Made by a program: the position numbers and the translations under genes
Shown: positions 15,049 to 27,315 of the stretch, piece after piece
Position numbering within the stretch: position 1 is the stretch's first letter
Layout of the letters: each line of letters opens with the position of its first letter
Source: Leptoclinus maculatus
Taxonomy: Eukaryota; Chordata; Actinopteri; Perciformes; Stichaeidae
Direction: 5' to 3'
Assembly: GCA_032191485.1 (NCBI GenBank)
Contig: JAVDOI010000002.1
Span: 2,006,860 to 2,070,859 of the forward strand
DNA length: 64,000 bases
Notes under the pieces: generated by a model
Told to the model about the DNA's origin: nothing
What the model saw: only the letters and a program-made list of their open reading frames with translations
The model's database searches: none

Positions 15049-15284
15049 GGGCTCTTTATGAACGGAAGCTATTGGCTGTTTGAAGTTTATGCTACTGGCA
15101 AAGAACGGAGAGGAGAGAGGTTTTGGGTTTTATGCAGAGTATGTATGTGTGTGTGTGTGTGTGTGTGTCAGTGTGTGTGTGTATGTGTATAAAGGGGCCT
15201 CCCGCTAATAATAATTTACTGCAAGCGTGTGTACGCTAGGAAAGGGAGGTTTACACCTAATAATCGTGTTTCACATTGGTGTGT

Positions 15285-15322
<38 letters not shown>
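14857..15322. repeat. Cluster of four (TG)n microsatellites
   Basis: TG tracts lie at 14,857-14,910 (followed by GA repeats to about 14,928), 14,989-15,045, 15,141-15,188 and 15,279-15,322, separated by 60-100 bases of unrelated sequence. All run in the same orientation. Open frames of Cys/Val repeats over this area are artefacts. Confidence 0.96.
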
Positions 15323-15324
<2 letters not shown>

Positions 15325-16420
15325 TTAATGCTAAACAGGAACTGACCACCTGTTGATTGGCTCTTTCTGGGTCTGCTGTTGTGTCCTCCGGCATACTTGC
15401 AATGCACAGGCTCCATTAATGTTCTCTTTGGCCTTTTTAAAAGAAACTAAAGCAACGACTTCCACAATGGACACATAACTAAGGAATATGGAATCTTAAA
15501 CCGCTGAGAAGCTAATGCTAGACAAAGTGAGGACCATGTCGTGTACAGACGGACAGACTGATACGGTTCTAGTCCACCCTGCACTAATTGCAGAAAGTTG
15601 AGGAGATTGATACCACTATGCTAAATATGATGTTACCTCCGACAGCCGGTTAGTCTAGCTTAGAACAAAGTCTGGAAATTAGAAAATTCCAAGCCCTATT
15701 CTGTCCAAAGGTAAAAACATGATAATTATAATAATAATAATAATAAGGACCTCTAAAACTCTCTAATTCAGGGTGTCTCAAACTTTTTGGGGCTAACTCA
15801 AACCAAACTGAACTCGAACAGTTGCCATATTTTCTCAATTTAGCTAGTTTGGGCTTAGCGTCACTTGACCCTGTGGACTGACTCAAATATTTCTTCATGC
15901 CAGCTATCTCGATGGCTAATAAGCCAAGCTAAGCAGCAGCATATGTCTTGTTTTTCACAAGTGTGAAAACGACTTTACAGTTGCTGCTTCTGGCTAGTCC
16001 AGCAAATCACCCACCGTAAAACACCAGCATGTCGATTTCACACTTTAATTACAGATTTAGCAAACAATATTTTGTTACCTTCAGACGGAGGCAACACGTC
16101 ACATAAGCGTATTTCCCAAACGATTTGACTATATGTCAAACTATTCAAAATCAGATTTATATTGAATTCTCGTAAAAAAAAAAAATCTATTTGTTTTTTT
16201 TAGCTGTTTAAGTTACCCCAAACAGTCGGGTTGAACACTATTAGCCCAGTTGTTCCCAAAAATGCTAAGCTGAACCTAAAAGTTGTAACATTTCACTCGA
16301 ACTGTACCTCATGGCAGGACATTTCTGAAGTTCATTGTATAACTTACATTTATGAATATAGGTCTTTGTTTATTTTCTACCTATCTTTGTTCTGCTTTGT
16401 TGTTCTTGAAGTTAACCCTA
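15323..16420. other. Non-coding stretch, no gene recognised
   Basis: An (ATA)n/(TAA)n patch lies at about 15,725-15,745. A segment near 16,090-16,140 (CGTATTTCCCAAACGATTTG) resembles the end of a common fish snapback element also seen near 30.1-30.5 kb. No gene is supported. Confidence 0.4.
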
Positions 16421-16424
16421 ACCC

Positions 16425-16500
16425 TTTGTGAAAAGCAAAAACTAGGGTGAGGTTCCTTGCACATGTAGACAAACGTTTCCAATAAAGCTGATTCTGATTG
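16425..16500 (+). mobile_element. LINE-like 3' tail
   Basis: Reads GTTCCTTGCACATGTAGAC and then CCAATAAAGCTGATTCTGATTG. An AATAAAGCTGATTCTGATT ending is typical of 3' ends of fish non-LTR retroelements. No upstream coding remnant was identified. Confidence 0.45.
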
Positions 16501-16509
16501 TGATATAGC

Positions 16510-16511
<2 letters not shown>

Positions 16512-16558
<47 letters not shown>
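16512..16558. repeat. (TG)n followed by poly(G)
   Basis: TG repeats run to 16,541, then a G homopolymer to 16,558. Confidence 0.97.
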
Positions 16559-16776
16559 TGTGTGTCTTGTCATGCGTACGTCTCAGGGTTACATTTGTGG
16601 AAATAGAGGTGCTGTGAGACGGACGAGCGACAGACATAAAAAAAAAAACATATAGAAAGACTTCAAATTGCCCTTAATGATGTAATATGATAATGATGTG
16701 TGTGAGAGGGTAAAGTGCAGGTCTGTGGGCTAGACTGACTACGCTCTACTGCCACCTGCCACCTACTGGAATTACT

Positions 16777-16779
<3 letters not shown>

Positions 16780-16817
<38 letters not shown>
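16780..16817. repeat. (GA)n microsatellite
   Basis: An uninterrupted GA tract. A short (C)n run lies at 16,957-16,970 and a (TC)n tract at 17,134-17,169. Confidence 0.96.
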
Positions 16818-16820
<3 letters not shown>

Positions 16821-17133
16821 TAGGAATCAGTTTAATCTCAAAGAACATTATGAAGGAATTTCCTGGGTTGAAAGAGATAGAGCGAGAGGCAGTGTGGAGA
16901 TAAAGGGCTTGTTAGTCCCCAGTCTTGTTTTCTCTCTTTCTCTCTCCCTTGGAAACCCCCCCCCCCCCCCATATAATTGAAGGCCTCGCTTTGGTTTGGG
17001 AAGCAAGAGGAGGGACGGACAAAGACGGAGACGCAGTGATGGAGAGCGAGAGAGAGGGAAGCCACGTCCACATGTATGACTCACTCTCCTTCCCTCCCCC
17101 CTGCTCTATAACTCTTCCTCTATGACACTCTAC

Positions 17134-17168
<35 letters not shown>

Positions 17169-17169
17169 T

Positions 17170-18925
17170 GTCAACAAGGTCAAACTGAACTCAGAGCTGC
17201 GCTGATTTTCCCGAAAAATACTTCCACTGGTACTAATTATTGATCCTACTATTGATAGCAGTAACAGTAAATATCAAAAATGTGTCTGAATGGTATAGGG
17301 CATGAGTTAGTCAGACACTAACACACATACATTTGGGGGGGGGGGGGTGGCACCTAAATACATGTGTGCGCTGCAAATGCTACATGCTCCTTTTGGTAAC
17401 CACAAGAAACAGCTGCAACAGACGGAAAACGTCAAAATTAAGAAGTGGACAAAATCATACAAGCGCATGTGTGAGGTTAACACCGAAAAAAAGGTTAAGG
17501 CTGAAACAATGTCGTGTATAGATATTGTAGGTGAGAGTAAGAATAAGAGGGCCGTGATGGGCGGTTTCTTTTTTTTTCAAAAACTCTATATTTGATACTT
17601 GTTATCCCTTAGGCCCCTGATTGCACCGAGACGCGTCGCAACGGGCGCGGCCGCTTCAAAAACGCCCCTCGGCAAAGCGAACCGGGCGAAACAGCTGATG
17701 AGCCTGTGGAGCCTGGATGTATGCGCAAAGGTAAACAATAGGGGGAACAAATGATTAAATGCAGACAGCGAGCTCTCGCTCGTTGCTTTGCTGTTGAATG
17801 AGGAGGAGGGGAAAAATGATATAGAGCATTGTAATAAAAAAACGGCTAACATCAACCTTTTAGTCTGCCTTTGACCGTCCCTACCCCATCTACCGGCATC
17901 AAAAAAGGAAGGCCCGCCTCTTTCTCAATCTGATTGGCTGCTTGGGCCAAGTGTGACATGGAAGAGCATTGCGACTCCGCGCCTGGCACTGAAATGTTGA
18001 GAATATTTGAACTCTTTTGCACGTCTAAAAACCGCTAGAAAAACGCGATGTTCGCCGTACCACAGAAAAAAATTATTCTTGAGGGCGACGCGTTTCTAGA
18101 CTCGCTTTGTCAGTGCATTGAGTCCATGAAACGCAGGTAAAAGCGATTCCCACGGTAAACGCCTGTGTGCTCTCTCCGATTGGGAGCCCCGTTTCTACCC
18201 GTTAGTCATTAGTCATCACAACACGCGACCGATTCGCAGTCTTATAATACTGTTAATGCTTGTGAGTTATTTCTTTGTGCGCTTTGTGACACCGATTTGA
18301 ATGGAATTGGATTTCCCCAGGTGGGTCCCGATGATGCAGGATGACAATCGCCGAATTAACTGTGACACCAGCCCAGTATCATGGCAGGTCGTGAAATAAT
18401 GACGACAACAAACACAAGACTTTGAACCACGAGACCAGTGTTTGACGCAGCGATGTGGATTCATGGTTGTGGTTTTGTTGCCTAAACCTAAGTAGCGATT
18501 TTAAGCGAGACCGTGTTGGTCAGTCTGTGTGACTTCATGTTTCCTCCTCTTGGTTTGTGTGAGACGGCACCCCTGTTTGGTTCTTCTGTTGTGTCCGTGC
18601 TTTCTTTCTCCAGGGCTGCAGACCTGATTGGGGGAGTAATCAGTGGCATTGGACACACCTGGGCCTCCATGCATGAAAGCCTGAGTAGCAAGAAGACATT
18701 TTATTGAAAGATGTCCTCTCGTCCCATAACCTTTGTTGCGGCTTTTATTGTCTTTTCTTTGTTTTTTTTACACCTGTTCTAGCCTGTTTCTTTCACACTA
18801 GTGACTTTACATATTCCTCCCATCCGTTCATTTGACTTCTGTTGACTTACACTTTAAACAACCTTTTGTTACGTACACCCACATGTCTCCTGTTTTTATC
18901 ACAGTTGTTTTTTTTATGCAGGGTA
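17170..18925. other. Non-coding stretch with a CpG-rich dispersed-repeat-like block
   Basis: Positions about 17,600-18,250 are richer in CpG (ACGCGTCGCAACGGGCGCGG; CGACGCGTTTCTAGACTCGC) but show no TATA box, splice-linked exon or recognisable protein. The block looks like a decayed interspersed element. A single CTAACCTAAGTAG-type word of the 27-bp family is at about 18,475-18,495. A G run lies at 17,335-17,347. Confidence 0.4.

Positions 18926-18929
<4 letters not shown>

Positions 18930-18958
<29 letters not shown>
18930..18958. repeat. (TG)n microsatellite
   Basis: A TG tract of about 29 bases. Confidence 0.95.
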
Positions 18959-19039
18959 CTAAACCTTGTGCTGGTGTACAACCTACAGAGCTGGCTGGAA
19001 ACAGGAAAGAGGCCGTGTGCCGCAAAGTTTCGTTAAAAA

Positions 19040-19280
19040 AACCTATTGAGACGCATATTCTGAAGGCGCAGTATACATGTCCAAAGAATGCTCCTAAAAT
19101 CGGAATAATACCGACATATCCCACATGTCTTAATTGAAAATGCCGCATTCGGAATGAGCCCTAATTCAGAATATCCAAAGGGAATATGCTGTTCACACAT
19201 AAAACGTATCAAATTCCTATTACTGTCACATTTGGAATAATAGTGGAACATGAGTGTGAACGCAGTCATTGTGATCATCC
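19040..19280. mobile_element. Probable small non-autonomous DNA element
   Basis: It contains repeated GGAATA/TATTCC words in both orientations (CGGAATAATACCG; TTCGGAATGAGCCC; GGGAATATGCTGTTCACACA; TTTGGAATAATAG). This style is shared with common fish MITE-like repeats. Exact ends could not be fixed. Confidence 0.35.
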
Positions 19281-20680
19281 ACCGCTTACATGTTTCACGC
19301 CATCCCGGTAAGTTGTAATAAAGTCAGTTTACCCCAATATGTGAAATCTTTATGTTCTAGAAACCGACACAGTTGACTGGTGAGTGATGCTGTAGAGTTT
19401 GGTGAGAACCGACGGACAGACACAGCGACAGACAGACAGACAGTATCTTTCTTACGGCTGTAAGTCAGGGGAGGGAGACCCTCCGCTCACAATGCAACGT
19501 CTGAGTGACGTCGCCCGTCTGCAGCCAATCGCATGCTCGCAGTAAATGTTTAGAATGCTTCTGCATTTTGCAGGGGCATGTTGCCTCAGCTGCAGGACGA
19601 ACACTAATGTGGCAATCGGTCCAGACAAAGTGTCCTCGTGCGCTAAGAAAGGGGGACATCGGGGACTGAAAGGTAGAGAATGAAATGAAGAAGGAAAGTC
19701 CCTGAATAAGGGATGTGTTGCATTAAGAAGAAGAGACGAGGAGGAGGCCAGCTGAGAGTGAATTAACAAATGGAAAAGCAGACCGGGGGAGTGACTCAGA
19801 AGAGAGAGAGAGAGAGAGGAATGTTTAACACACTTTTATGTCTCTCTGTTGCACTCACTTTCTCTGTTACCCAACATGCAAAGAATATCAAACCCATCCC
19901 CCCCTCCTTGTCCTGACACACACACACATGCATGGGGAGCAGACAGGCTGAGGATGGAAACTATGAGCACAGCGCTGCTGCCAGACAGCAGAGAGAGAGA
20001 GAGAGAGAGAGAGACGGTCCACAGAAGGGAAAATATCCAGTAATGCTCTGACTCCGTTCTTTTCTGCTCTGCCTTCGATTCGAATGATCGTGAACGTAGT
20101 GAGGTTTTGATATCGCGGATGCGGTGGCATTATACATTTGCTTGTGAGTTGAAATCAAGTCATGACACGGTTACGCGTCCAGACAGCCCCCCCCCCCCTC
20201 CCCCCCTCCAGGATGATAATGATGAGGTGCCGCCTAATTGCCGTGAAAAACTAACACGCAATCAACGTCTTTTCATTCGAAGAGAAAGTTGAGTGTGGCG
20301 ATACAATACAAACATACACACGTCATGAATCGTCCATAGCATGTACGTTGTTATCTGTCTCTGCTTTTATCTTTTCTGACCTGAATAACAAATCTCATGT
20401 AAAAAAGAGTTATCAAGCATTTCGGGGTGTTTATAGTCAGTGGACACGTGCCACCGCTGCCGAGAGTGAGTTCAGCAAAAACACACACGCACTTGCACGC
20501 ACTCCGGGTGTATCCATTAAACCTCCACGTGGCTGCGATACACGAGTGCTGTTCAGGCCCGGTCAGAGAACAGGCCCACAAAAGTGCAACTGTGTAACAT
20601 GGATTGCTAACGTAGCAACGTAGCATCATCCTCTATGATGGAGGTGCAAATTGAAGAACTGTGAATGTGATCAAATTGGA
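19281..20680. other. Non-coding stretch, microsatellites only
   Basis: Holds a GACAGACAGACA run (19,420-19,442), GA tracts (19,800-19,819; 19,988-20,014), a CA run (19,916-19,928) and a C-rich run (20,186-20,208). No gene is supported. Confidence 0.5.
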
Positions 20681-20688
20681 TGTGTGTG

Positions 20689-20721
<33 letters not shown>

Positions 20722-20792
20722 ATGACGTGCCATAACCTCCTGCCGTTCCTGGTAGTAAATCTGCAGCCTACAGTCTCCCGTCACACCTGTGT

Positions 20793-20835
<43 letters not shown>
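20681..20835. repeat. Two (TG)n microsatellites
   Basis: TG tracts at 20,681-20,719 and about 20,795-20,835 in the same orientation. Confidence 0.95.
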
Positions 20836-20837
<2 letters not shown>

Positions 20838-23039
20838 ATGTACGTGTGTATTCTTCACCTCATGGTGCGCGTAGGCGCCATTTGGAGGCATTTAAAAAGG
20901 CAGCCCCGCTGTGCACTGACTCCAAGAGGTGATGGTAAATTTGGATCGGGCTGATTAAGCTAGGCTAACAAGTTACGCAAAAAAATGTGAAATATGGTTA
21001 AAAAACAAATGAAGAAAGAGGGACGTATTTCAGTGTGTTGCTTCAGGTACCAGTGTTTGAGGCCTTATAATACTATGAGACAGGGTCGTACAAGTCTGGA
21101 AATGTATCAACAACGGCTATAATCACTTTGTGGATGTGGACGTCTCAACAAAAGTGACAACATTTATGTTAACTTTATGTTAAAGAAGTAATCTACCAGG
21201 ATCTAACGTCACACTGCTGTCAGGAGATAACGACAGAACAGAAGTATCGATACCCGAGGGGCCCTTTACTGTTCAACTCATAAACTATCTTTAGGAGTGC
21301 ATGCAATATATTTATATGCAATATTAATAAGGGTTGTTTTCTTGATTCTGCCGGTTGATTATGATCGGACGGAGCTGTCAACAAACATCACGGGTCAAGT
21401 GAAGCGATGCAGGATGCTCGGGGCCAGTCAGACGGCCGGTAGTGGTGTAGATCCGTACGAATCAGCCCTCACGGTTTGGCACGTGAACCGCAGATTAGTT
21501 ACACGTTAAATAAAGTTTGACTGACTATCGTTAGGCGGCGATATTCAGTAAAATATGCGATCAGGACATCGGCGAAGGTCAAATCTAACTTTATTATGAG
21601 TGTTGGAGACAAACTTGAATAAATCCAGTTGTTTGAAGGAGATGTTTTCACAAGAACATAGATATTAGAGATGAATTATGACCTGTTAACACTAGCTTTT
21701 GTTTCTTGTGTGTTTTTATGAAGAAAAAAAACACTATAAATTACTATAAGTAAAAGGATAACATTTAGAATTTTTGATGTTTTAAAGTGACTTCAGAGTT
21801 GTGGAAAAGATTTTTGGGACGGTTGCAAAATAAACAAAGTCTGGAGCCGTGTAGACCAGCTGCTACACACAAACAACAAAGGGACCTGTATCTGCTATTA
21901 TGGATCCGATCCGTGACGCAATCCAAGTTCTATGATCCGTATGGATCCTCATGGCCGGAGTGTATTGTATCCTCACTTCCTGTGCCATTTAAAAAACAAA
22001 AAGTCAAGTGAGAGTGGGCGGTGCTAAACCACCCCCTACATTCTGATCAAATAACCTCGTCCACGGTCAGAGAGGCCGGTCGGCACAGAGCTCTCAGCTC
22101 TCCAGCGCCCCGCAGCTCCATTAGCTGATGCCCCCCCCCACCCCCACCCACCCCCGGCTGCCAGGCAAACCCACAGCCCAGGAAGAGGAAGAGACACAAC
22201 ACACACCACTTATCTACACCACCTCTGTGGTTACACACCTACTGTACCCGCCCAAACAAACAGGAGATAAGCCTCTCCAACACACAAATGTATCCCATCA
22301 TTCAGCAGTGAGGAGAGAACCGTCGAACCGTGATGTTTTGCTAACATAACTGATCTGTGATTATAATGTCATCTTTAAGATAGTATTGCAATGTTTACTG
22401 ATGCTTTCCCTCCATGTGATACTCCACCCTCATAGTATGTGAACGCTTTGTGGAATAAAACACTGATCTGGGGTCATTTCCTTCCTGCTCTCCCTCAGCG
22501 TATTCTGTGCTACATTAGCTCACTCTCGCAGTGCAGAGCAACACAACAGCATTTGCTTTGTTACATTTTTTTCGTCCCTCAAAGATTTTGTTTGCAGAAC
22601 ATCTGGAAACGCTCAGCCCGGCGTTGCCACGGTAGCGACCGGGGAGGTGGACAAAGTGTAAATCCGCCTCCGATGAGAGAGGCATGATGGGTAAAGCTGG
22701 ATATCACAACAGGCAGGGGGGTCTGGAGAAGAGTAAAGGGATGTCCTGACTCAAGATTGTATGTGTGTGTGTATGTTTGGGGCTACAAACTTCCACATGA
22801 GAGCACGAGAGGTCACTCTGAGACATTGCTGTTCATTCCCCTGGTAGAGGTCAAAGGTCAGCGGTGGTAAAGTGTCTGACAAGGTAAAAGCTTTACCAGC
22901 TGCCACAGCTCCAGGCTAATTCTTTGCCGTTGGTGTTATCGCCCCCTGGAGTGCCAGGTGGGCGGGGCTTTGGCTAAGGTGTCGTCCTCATGGCATCAGG
23001 TGAGCTGTAAATAACCCCGTCTGATCCCGACACCTTTCA
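20836..23039. other. Non-coding stretch, no gene recognised
   Basis: Mostly unique-looking sequence. A C-rich run lies at 22,130-22,157 and a short TG run at 22,762-22,776. Several open frames of 60-80 codons were inspected and none resembles a known family or has matching splice sites. Confidence 0.4.
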
Positions 23040-23400
23040 AAAAAACACTATTCTGACTCTTCTAAATGGGTCGGGGTCTTCGATTGTCTGTCCATCTTGA
23101 GCAGTGGAACGTAAAACCCCGCCTCTTGCTGCTCCCGCATGTGTTTTCGCCATCACTGCCGAACACTGCGCCTCATTGGCTGAGAGGTCAGCGACCCCGC
23201 CGGCCTGTGAAAACGCACAGTAAACAGGGAAGTCAAGGTGCGGATCCTCTCCTCCGCACCACCCACTACAGCGAAGGGTAACTACATCACCCAGAAGTCC
23301 TTTCTCTGCCGACAAAGACGTACGGCGCTGTTAGTCTGCACAAGGATGGCCGCACAGAAATGCGAAGCGGAGGGATGACCGTCAAATCTGTCTGAGACCA
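23040..23400. promoter_or_regulatory. CpG-rich, promoter-like patch with a ZNF143-type motif
   Basis: The patch contains an inverted CCAAT box (CTCATTGGCTGAG at about 23,172), many CpGs, and ACTACATCACCCAGAAGTCC at 23,281-23,300. The last is close to the ACTACA-YTCCCAGAAKKC consensus bound by ZNF143/STAF in vertebrate promoters. A well-placed ATG (AAGGATGGCCGC at about 23,345) follows, but its frame stops after ten codons and no splice donor is evident. It could equally be a fragment of a repeat carrying such a motif. Confidence 0.3.
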
Positions 23401-23513
23401 GATTTAAAGGGGCCATAGGCGGTTTATTGTGCATGTTTTTTTTTTTAAAAGAGTCCGACTGTTCACACCGAACATGACTATGGTAAAGCTGACAAACACA
23501 TATTCAAAGGATA

Positions 23514-23516
<3 letters not shown>

Positions 23517-23548
<32 letters not shown>
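23517..23548. repeat. (TA)n microsatellite
   Basis: A TA dinucleotide tract of about 32 bases. Confidence 0.97.
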
Positions 23549-23551
<3 letters not shown>

Positions 23552-24299
23552 AGGCAGGGTTGATATGTGGAGCCCTCAAGCTGTATTTGAGAAAACAACA
23601 ACCTTAAGTTTCCAACTCAAGATCTCCCAAACTGTGTTTTCTTTTCTGAATTATTTTTTAAAACGATGACTTTTCTTATTGATCATTTATTTCAAACCGC
23701 TCTAGCTGTCCTGGTCTGTGAGAACTCGGAGCAGTGATCGGGTTAGAAACGTGGTCTGTTTTTTTCCGCCGCATCACCGATCCTCTTTCTCTTTTTTTTT
23801 CTCCATCTGTTTTTGATAAATACATGAAATAGGAAAGTTAATGTCTTTTGTCCGCTGCGACGCCCTTTTTTTTCACTGTGGCTGCCACCTGTCCTCATTC
23901 TAAACTTGTCACACAGAGTTAACGTGAGGTGATGAGGACCTAAGAGATGAGGACCAGGCCGCCCTGCCCATGCGGCTCTCTCTCAGTCTATTTCCAGCCC
24001 CTCTTTTCGTTCTCTGAGTTCACGTCTGCTGCTTTTACATTTTCTCTTTTCTTCTGCTCTTTGCCTTTAAACTCTCTTTTTCTCCCTCTGTCACTCCGAC
24101 ATTAAAGTGACGTTGTGCTTTTGAGGTTTGCTATAATGTCTATAATGATAACGTTTCTGCCTCAAGTCCCTGTTTTTAGTTTTTTTTCGCCACGTTTTTT
24201 CATTTGAGTCGTTTCGTCTTCTCTTGCCGCCTTGCAATTCTCATCTCTTGCTCTGTTTCATTACCTCTCATGACCTCTATCTCTGTGTGTATGTGAAGC

Positions 24300-24336
<37 letters not shown>

Positions 24337-25050
24337 CAGACTGCCCGTCCTCGACGTGGCAGGGTGACGTTGCAAAAACCCGAACACGAACCCCCGGGCT
24401 TGCTAAGAGACAACCGTGCAGAGAGAAAGAGTGCGAGACAGAGTAGGAGGAGGCAGTTTTATTTTCTTCTATGTTTATTTAGACACAGTCGCCATTTAAC
24501 ACTCGTATCAATAAAGTTTTTTGAAATAAACTATGTTGAAGAAAGAAGGGTGTGCTTCGTGAAGCCCTTTTGTAGCCGTGAGTGAGGCACAGAGAGAGAC
24601 TCAGCAGACACACATGTTGAAATGAAACCAAACATGTTCAGTCGGAAAATCGAGTTAAACATAGCAGCTTACATCTTTAGAAACCCTTTTATTTCACCGT
24701 TTCGTGAATATTTTACAACATAGACTAAAAGAGGTGGACATGGCACAACACAAGACCTTTGGTGGAGTTTTGGGGTTATTTTTGGTAATTTGTAGAACTA
24801 GGAAATCCTAATTTGGCCAAAGGGGTTGGGCAGGGGCGAGTAAGGGGCAACCATTCTGAAGACACCTGGAGACAGCTGTCAATCATGCAAACACGTTCTC
24901 CCAAAACATACACTCCTTAAACCCAATGAGTGTGTTCATTTTCACGATCCCCATTCAGACGCACAAGACTAAAGATGTTTTCTCATATGAACAGAAAATC
25001 TGGACCAATCTCCGGTTCTGAAAAGTGAAGACAATGCCGAAGTGCCTCAA
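23549..25050. other. Non-coding stretch, T- and TC-rich
   Basis: Polypyrimidine-rich sequence (23,750-24,290) and a (GA)n tract at 24,305-24,335. No gene is recognised. Confidence 0.45.
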
Positions 25051-25054
25051 ACTT

Positions 25055-25530
25055 GCATTCTCTCAACTGGCCATCAGGGGGCGACTCCTCTGGTTGTAAA
25101 AAGAAGTCAGATTGTATAGCAGTCTATGAGAAAATGACTCTTCTTCTACTTCTTCAAGCATTGACTGTATATAAGAAGTGGACGTAGTCGTCGTGACATC
25201 ACCCATTGATTTGTGGACTGCTGTAATGAAGCCTGGAGTTTAACGATTTTGCCGTCGCCATCTTGGATTACGGCCATCGCCATGTGTTTTTTTTTCGCAA
25301 CCAATAAACAGAAGTTACCATATTTGGAATGCGGAGGAGTGACGTAGAGACGCCGTATATGGCTCTGGTAGCAGCAGCGACCTGTCAATCACAGTAAGCC
25401 CGCCCTACAGCATACTCCACTTTATGGTCTATTTGACTCTAAGTGGAGCATAATATACTAAATGAACATCATGCTGTATTGAGAGATTGAGACCATAAAC
25501 TCATGTTTACTGAGGGAATAAATTGAGTAA
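25055..25530 (-). mobile_element. Dispersed repeat family X, copy 1
   Basis: The copy reads GCCATCAGGGGGCGACTCC, GACTGTATATAAGAAGTGG, GCCGTCGCCATCTTGG, then TATTTGACTCTAAGTGGAGC and TTGAGACCATAAACTC. The same ordered words, in reverse complement, occur at 28,225-28,566 and, broken, at 46,615-47,676. It is a non-coding interspersed element common in fish and of uncertain class. No terminal inverted repeats could be fixed. Confidence 0.7.
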
Positions 25531-27065
25531 GAAGTAGAGTAATAAGGGTAAAAAGTAGAATAATTGTTGGAATAATTCAACTAAAAGTTGGAATTATTCA
25601 AGTGTTGACGTTCTTCCCCTTGTTTTAATATCGTTTGATGCCAGATTCTAGCAGCTCAACCATGGTTGGATTTTTTAAGAAGTCTATTTTCAGCAGCCTT
25701 AAAATACACTTCTTAAAAAATCCAAACATGGTTTCCACTCCTTTGTCTTGCACAGCCAAGACCAGTCGCACCAGCGTCTAACATGATGTACATATTTGAG
25801 TTCAGCTAAACCTGAAGTCAAATTATAAAACTGGTGCAATCCCAAAACAAAAAAGGTCAGTTTGCGACCAACAAAACATTTACAGTCTAGTAGCTGAAGA
25901 CGTCCCTTTGAAAAACCACCCAACCGTGTTTGGTCAACAGCGTCACATTTTATCATTTCCTTTTCCTCATTTCGTTTCCTCAGATAAGACAGTCTCAGAT
26001 TTGAATTTGTTGAAGCTGAACAGGAGAGCAGTTTAGAGACTTTGCTCTTTGGCTTTAGGAACAATGAGATGGAAAATTATAAATACTGAAAAATAAAAAT
26101 GTTTCTCAGCCATCTTTGCTTGGGTCCATTTATGAAAGAATTTTGCTGATTTTGCAAAATGCCTGAAAATATTGTATACAACACACTGTACGTTTTGTAT
26201 ACCTCACTATGCAACTAACTACATGTGAACTTTCATGTGAAGTCCCACAAAGTGGAAAAATGTAGCCACATTGCAACACTGAAATGTAGCTGCTTGCGTC
26301 ATCTGTGTTTAATAAATGTAGATTTACATATCCAAAGAACCAGCCTGCTAGAGCTGATGTGGTCAACATATCTGACCTGACGTAAACAAACAGTTACCTT
26401 AATTCACCAACGACATTGAACTCAATGCACAATATGCTTTGCTATAAAGCAAAGAATCTACTTCACACTTTGAGGGCGTGTTGCTGTGAACCCGAGGACG
26501 TGCAGTGTTGAAGCTTGATGGGGTCCTTACTTCTCGGTGCTGCTAGCACGGTGAGCAGCTTTTATTGGATGCTCATGGATGTCTTGGAACACGTGCTCAC
26601 TGTGCTCCAGGATGGCTTCCCAATCAATCTAATGTATGTCACTCCCTCACAAAAAATTTACTGAGAATGCACAGGGAGAAATCAAATAATGTGCTGATAT
26701 GACACTTTGGGGTTTTCTGGAATTATCTAATACATTCTCTATATTTCATTATTTTTCCTTTAATTTTAGTTTTGGACAACACATTTACACATGGCTAAAA
26801 TCTGCACGAGCTAAGACACTCCAAGCTTAAATGTTACAACTTGATTAAGCAAATTGCTTCGGACGTCCTTTAAACTCAAGCTTTGTGATTGGATTCAGAG
26901 CACTGTAGGTACACTTTGCTTTTAGAAAAGGGCTGCAAAGATAAAATGGTTTTGTTGTTGTGTGAAAATTCAGCTTACTGAGCTGAGCTGAGAACGAAAA
27001 GAAAAGGAGAGTAACACGAGAGATGACAGGAAAAAAAAGAGTCTGGGTCAAATGTGGGGAAAAGA
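25531..27065. other. Non-coding stretch, no gene recognised
   Basis: It contains a short inverted repeat (CATGGTTGGATTTTTTAAGA at about 25,661 versus TCTTAAAAAATCCAAACATG at about 25,712). The rest shows no repeat class or gene that I can support. Confidence 0.4.
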
Positions 27066-27069
27066 ATAT

Positions 27070-27282
27070 TTCTCTCTCTCCCTCTCTCTCCCTCTCTCCC
27101 TCTCTCTCTCTCTCTCCGTGGCAGTTTAATCTAACCAATATGTGTGTGTCTGACACATGAGGGGAGGAGACGGAGGAAGAGAGAGAGACAGAGAGGGAGA
27201 GAGAGAGAGAGAGAGGGATTGCATTCTTTTCCATTGAGGTCAATGTTTTACAGATTATTTGACCACTGCCTGCAGAGTCTCT

Positions 27283-27315
<33 letters not shown>
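27070..27315. repeat. (TC)n, (GA)n and (TG)n microsatellite cluster
   Basis: A TC-rich tract lies at 27,070-27,117, a GA-rich tract at 27,178-27,217 and a TG tract at 27,287-27,315. The TC and GA tracts are complementary and could pair. Confidence 0.93.
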
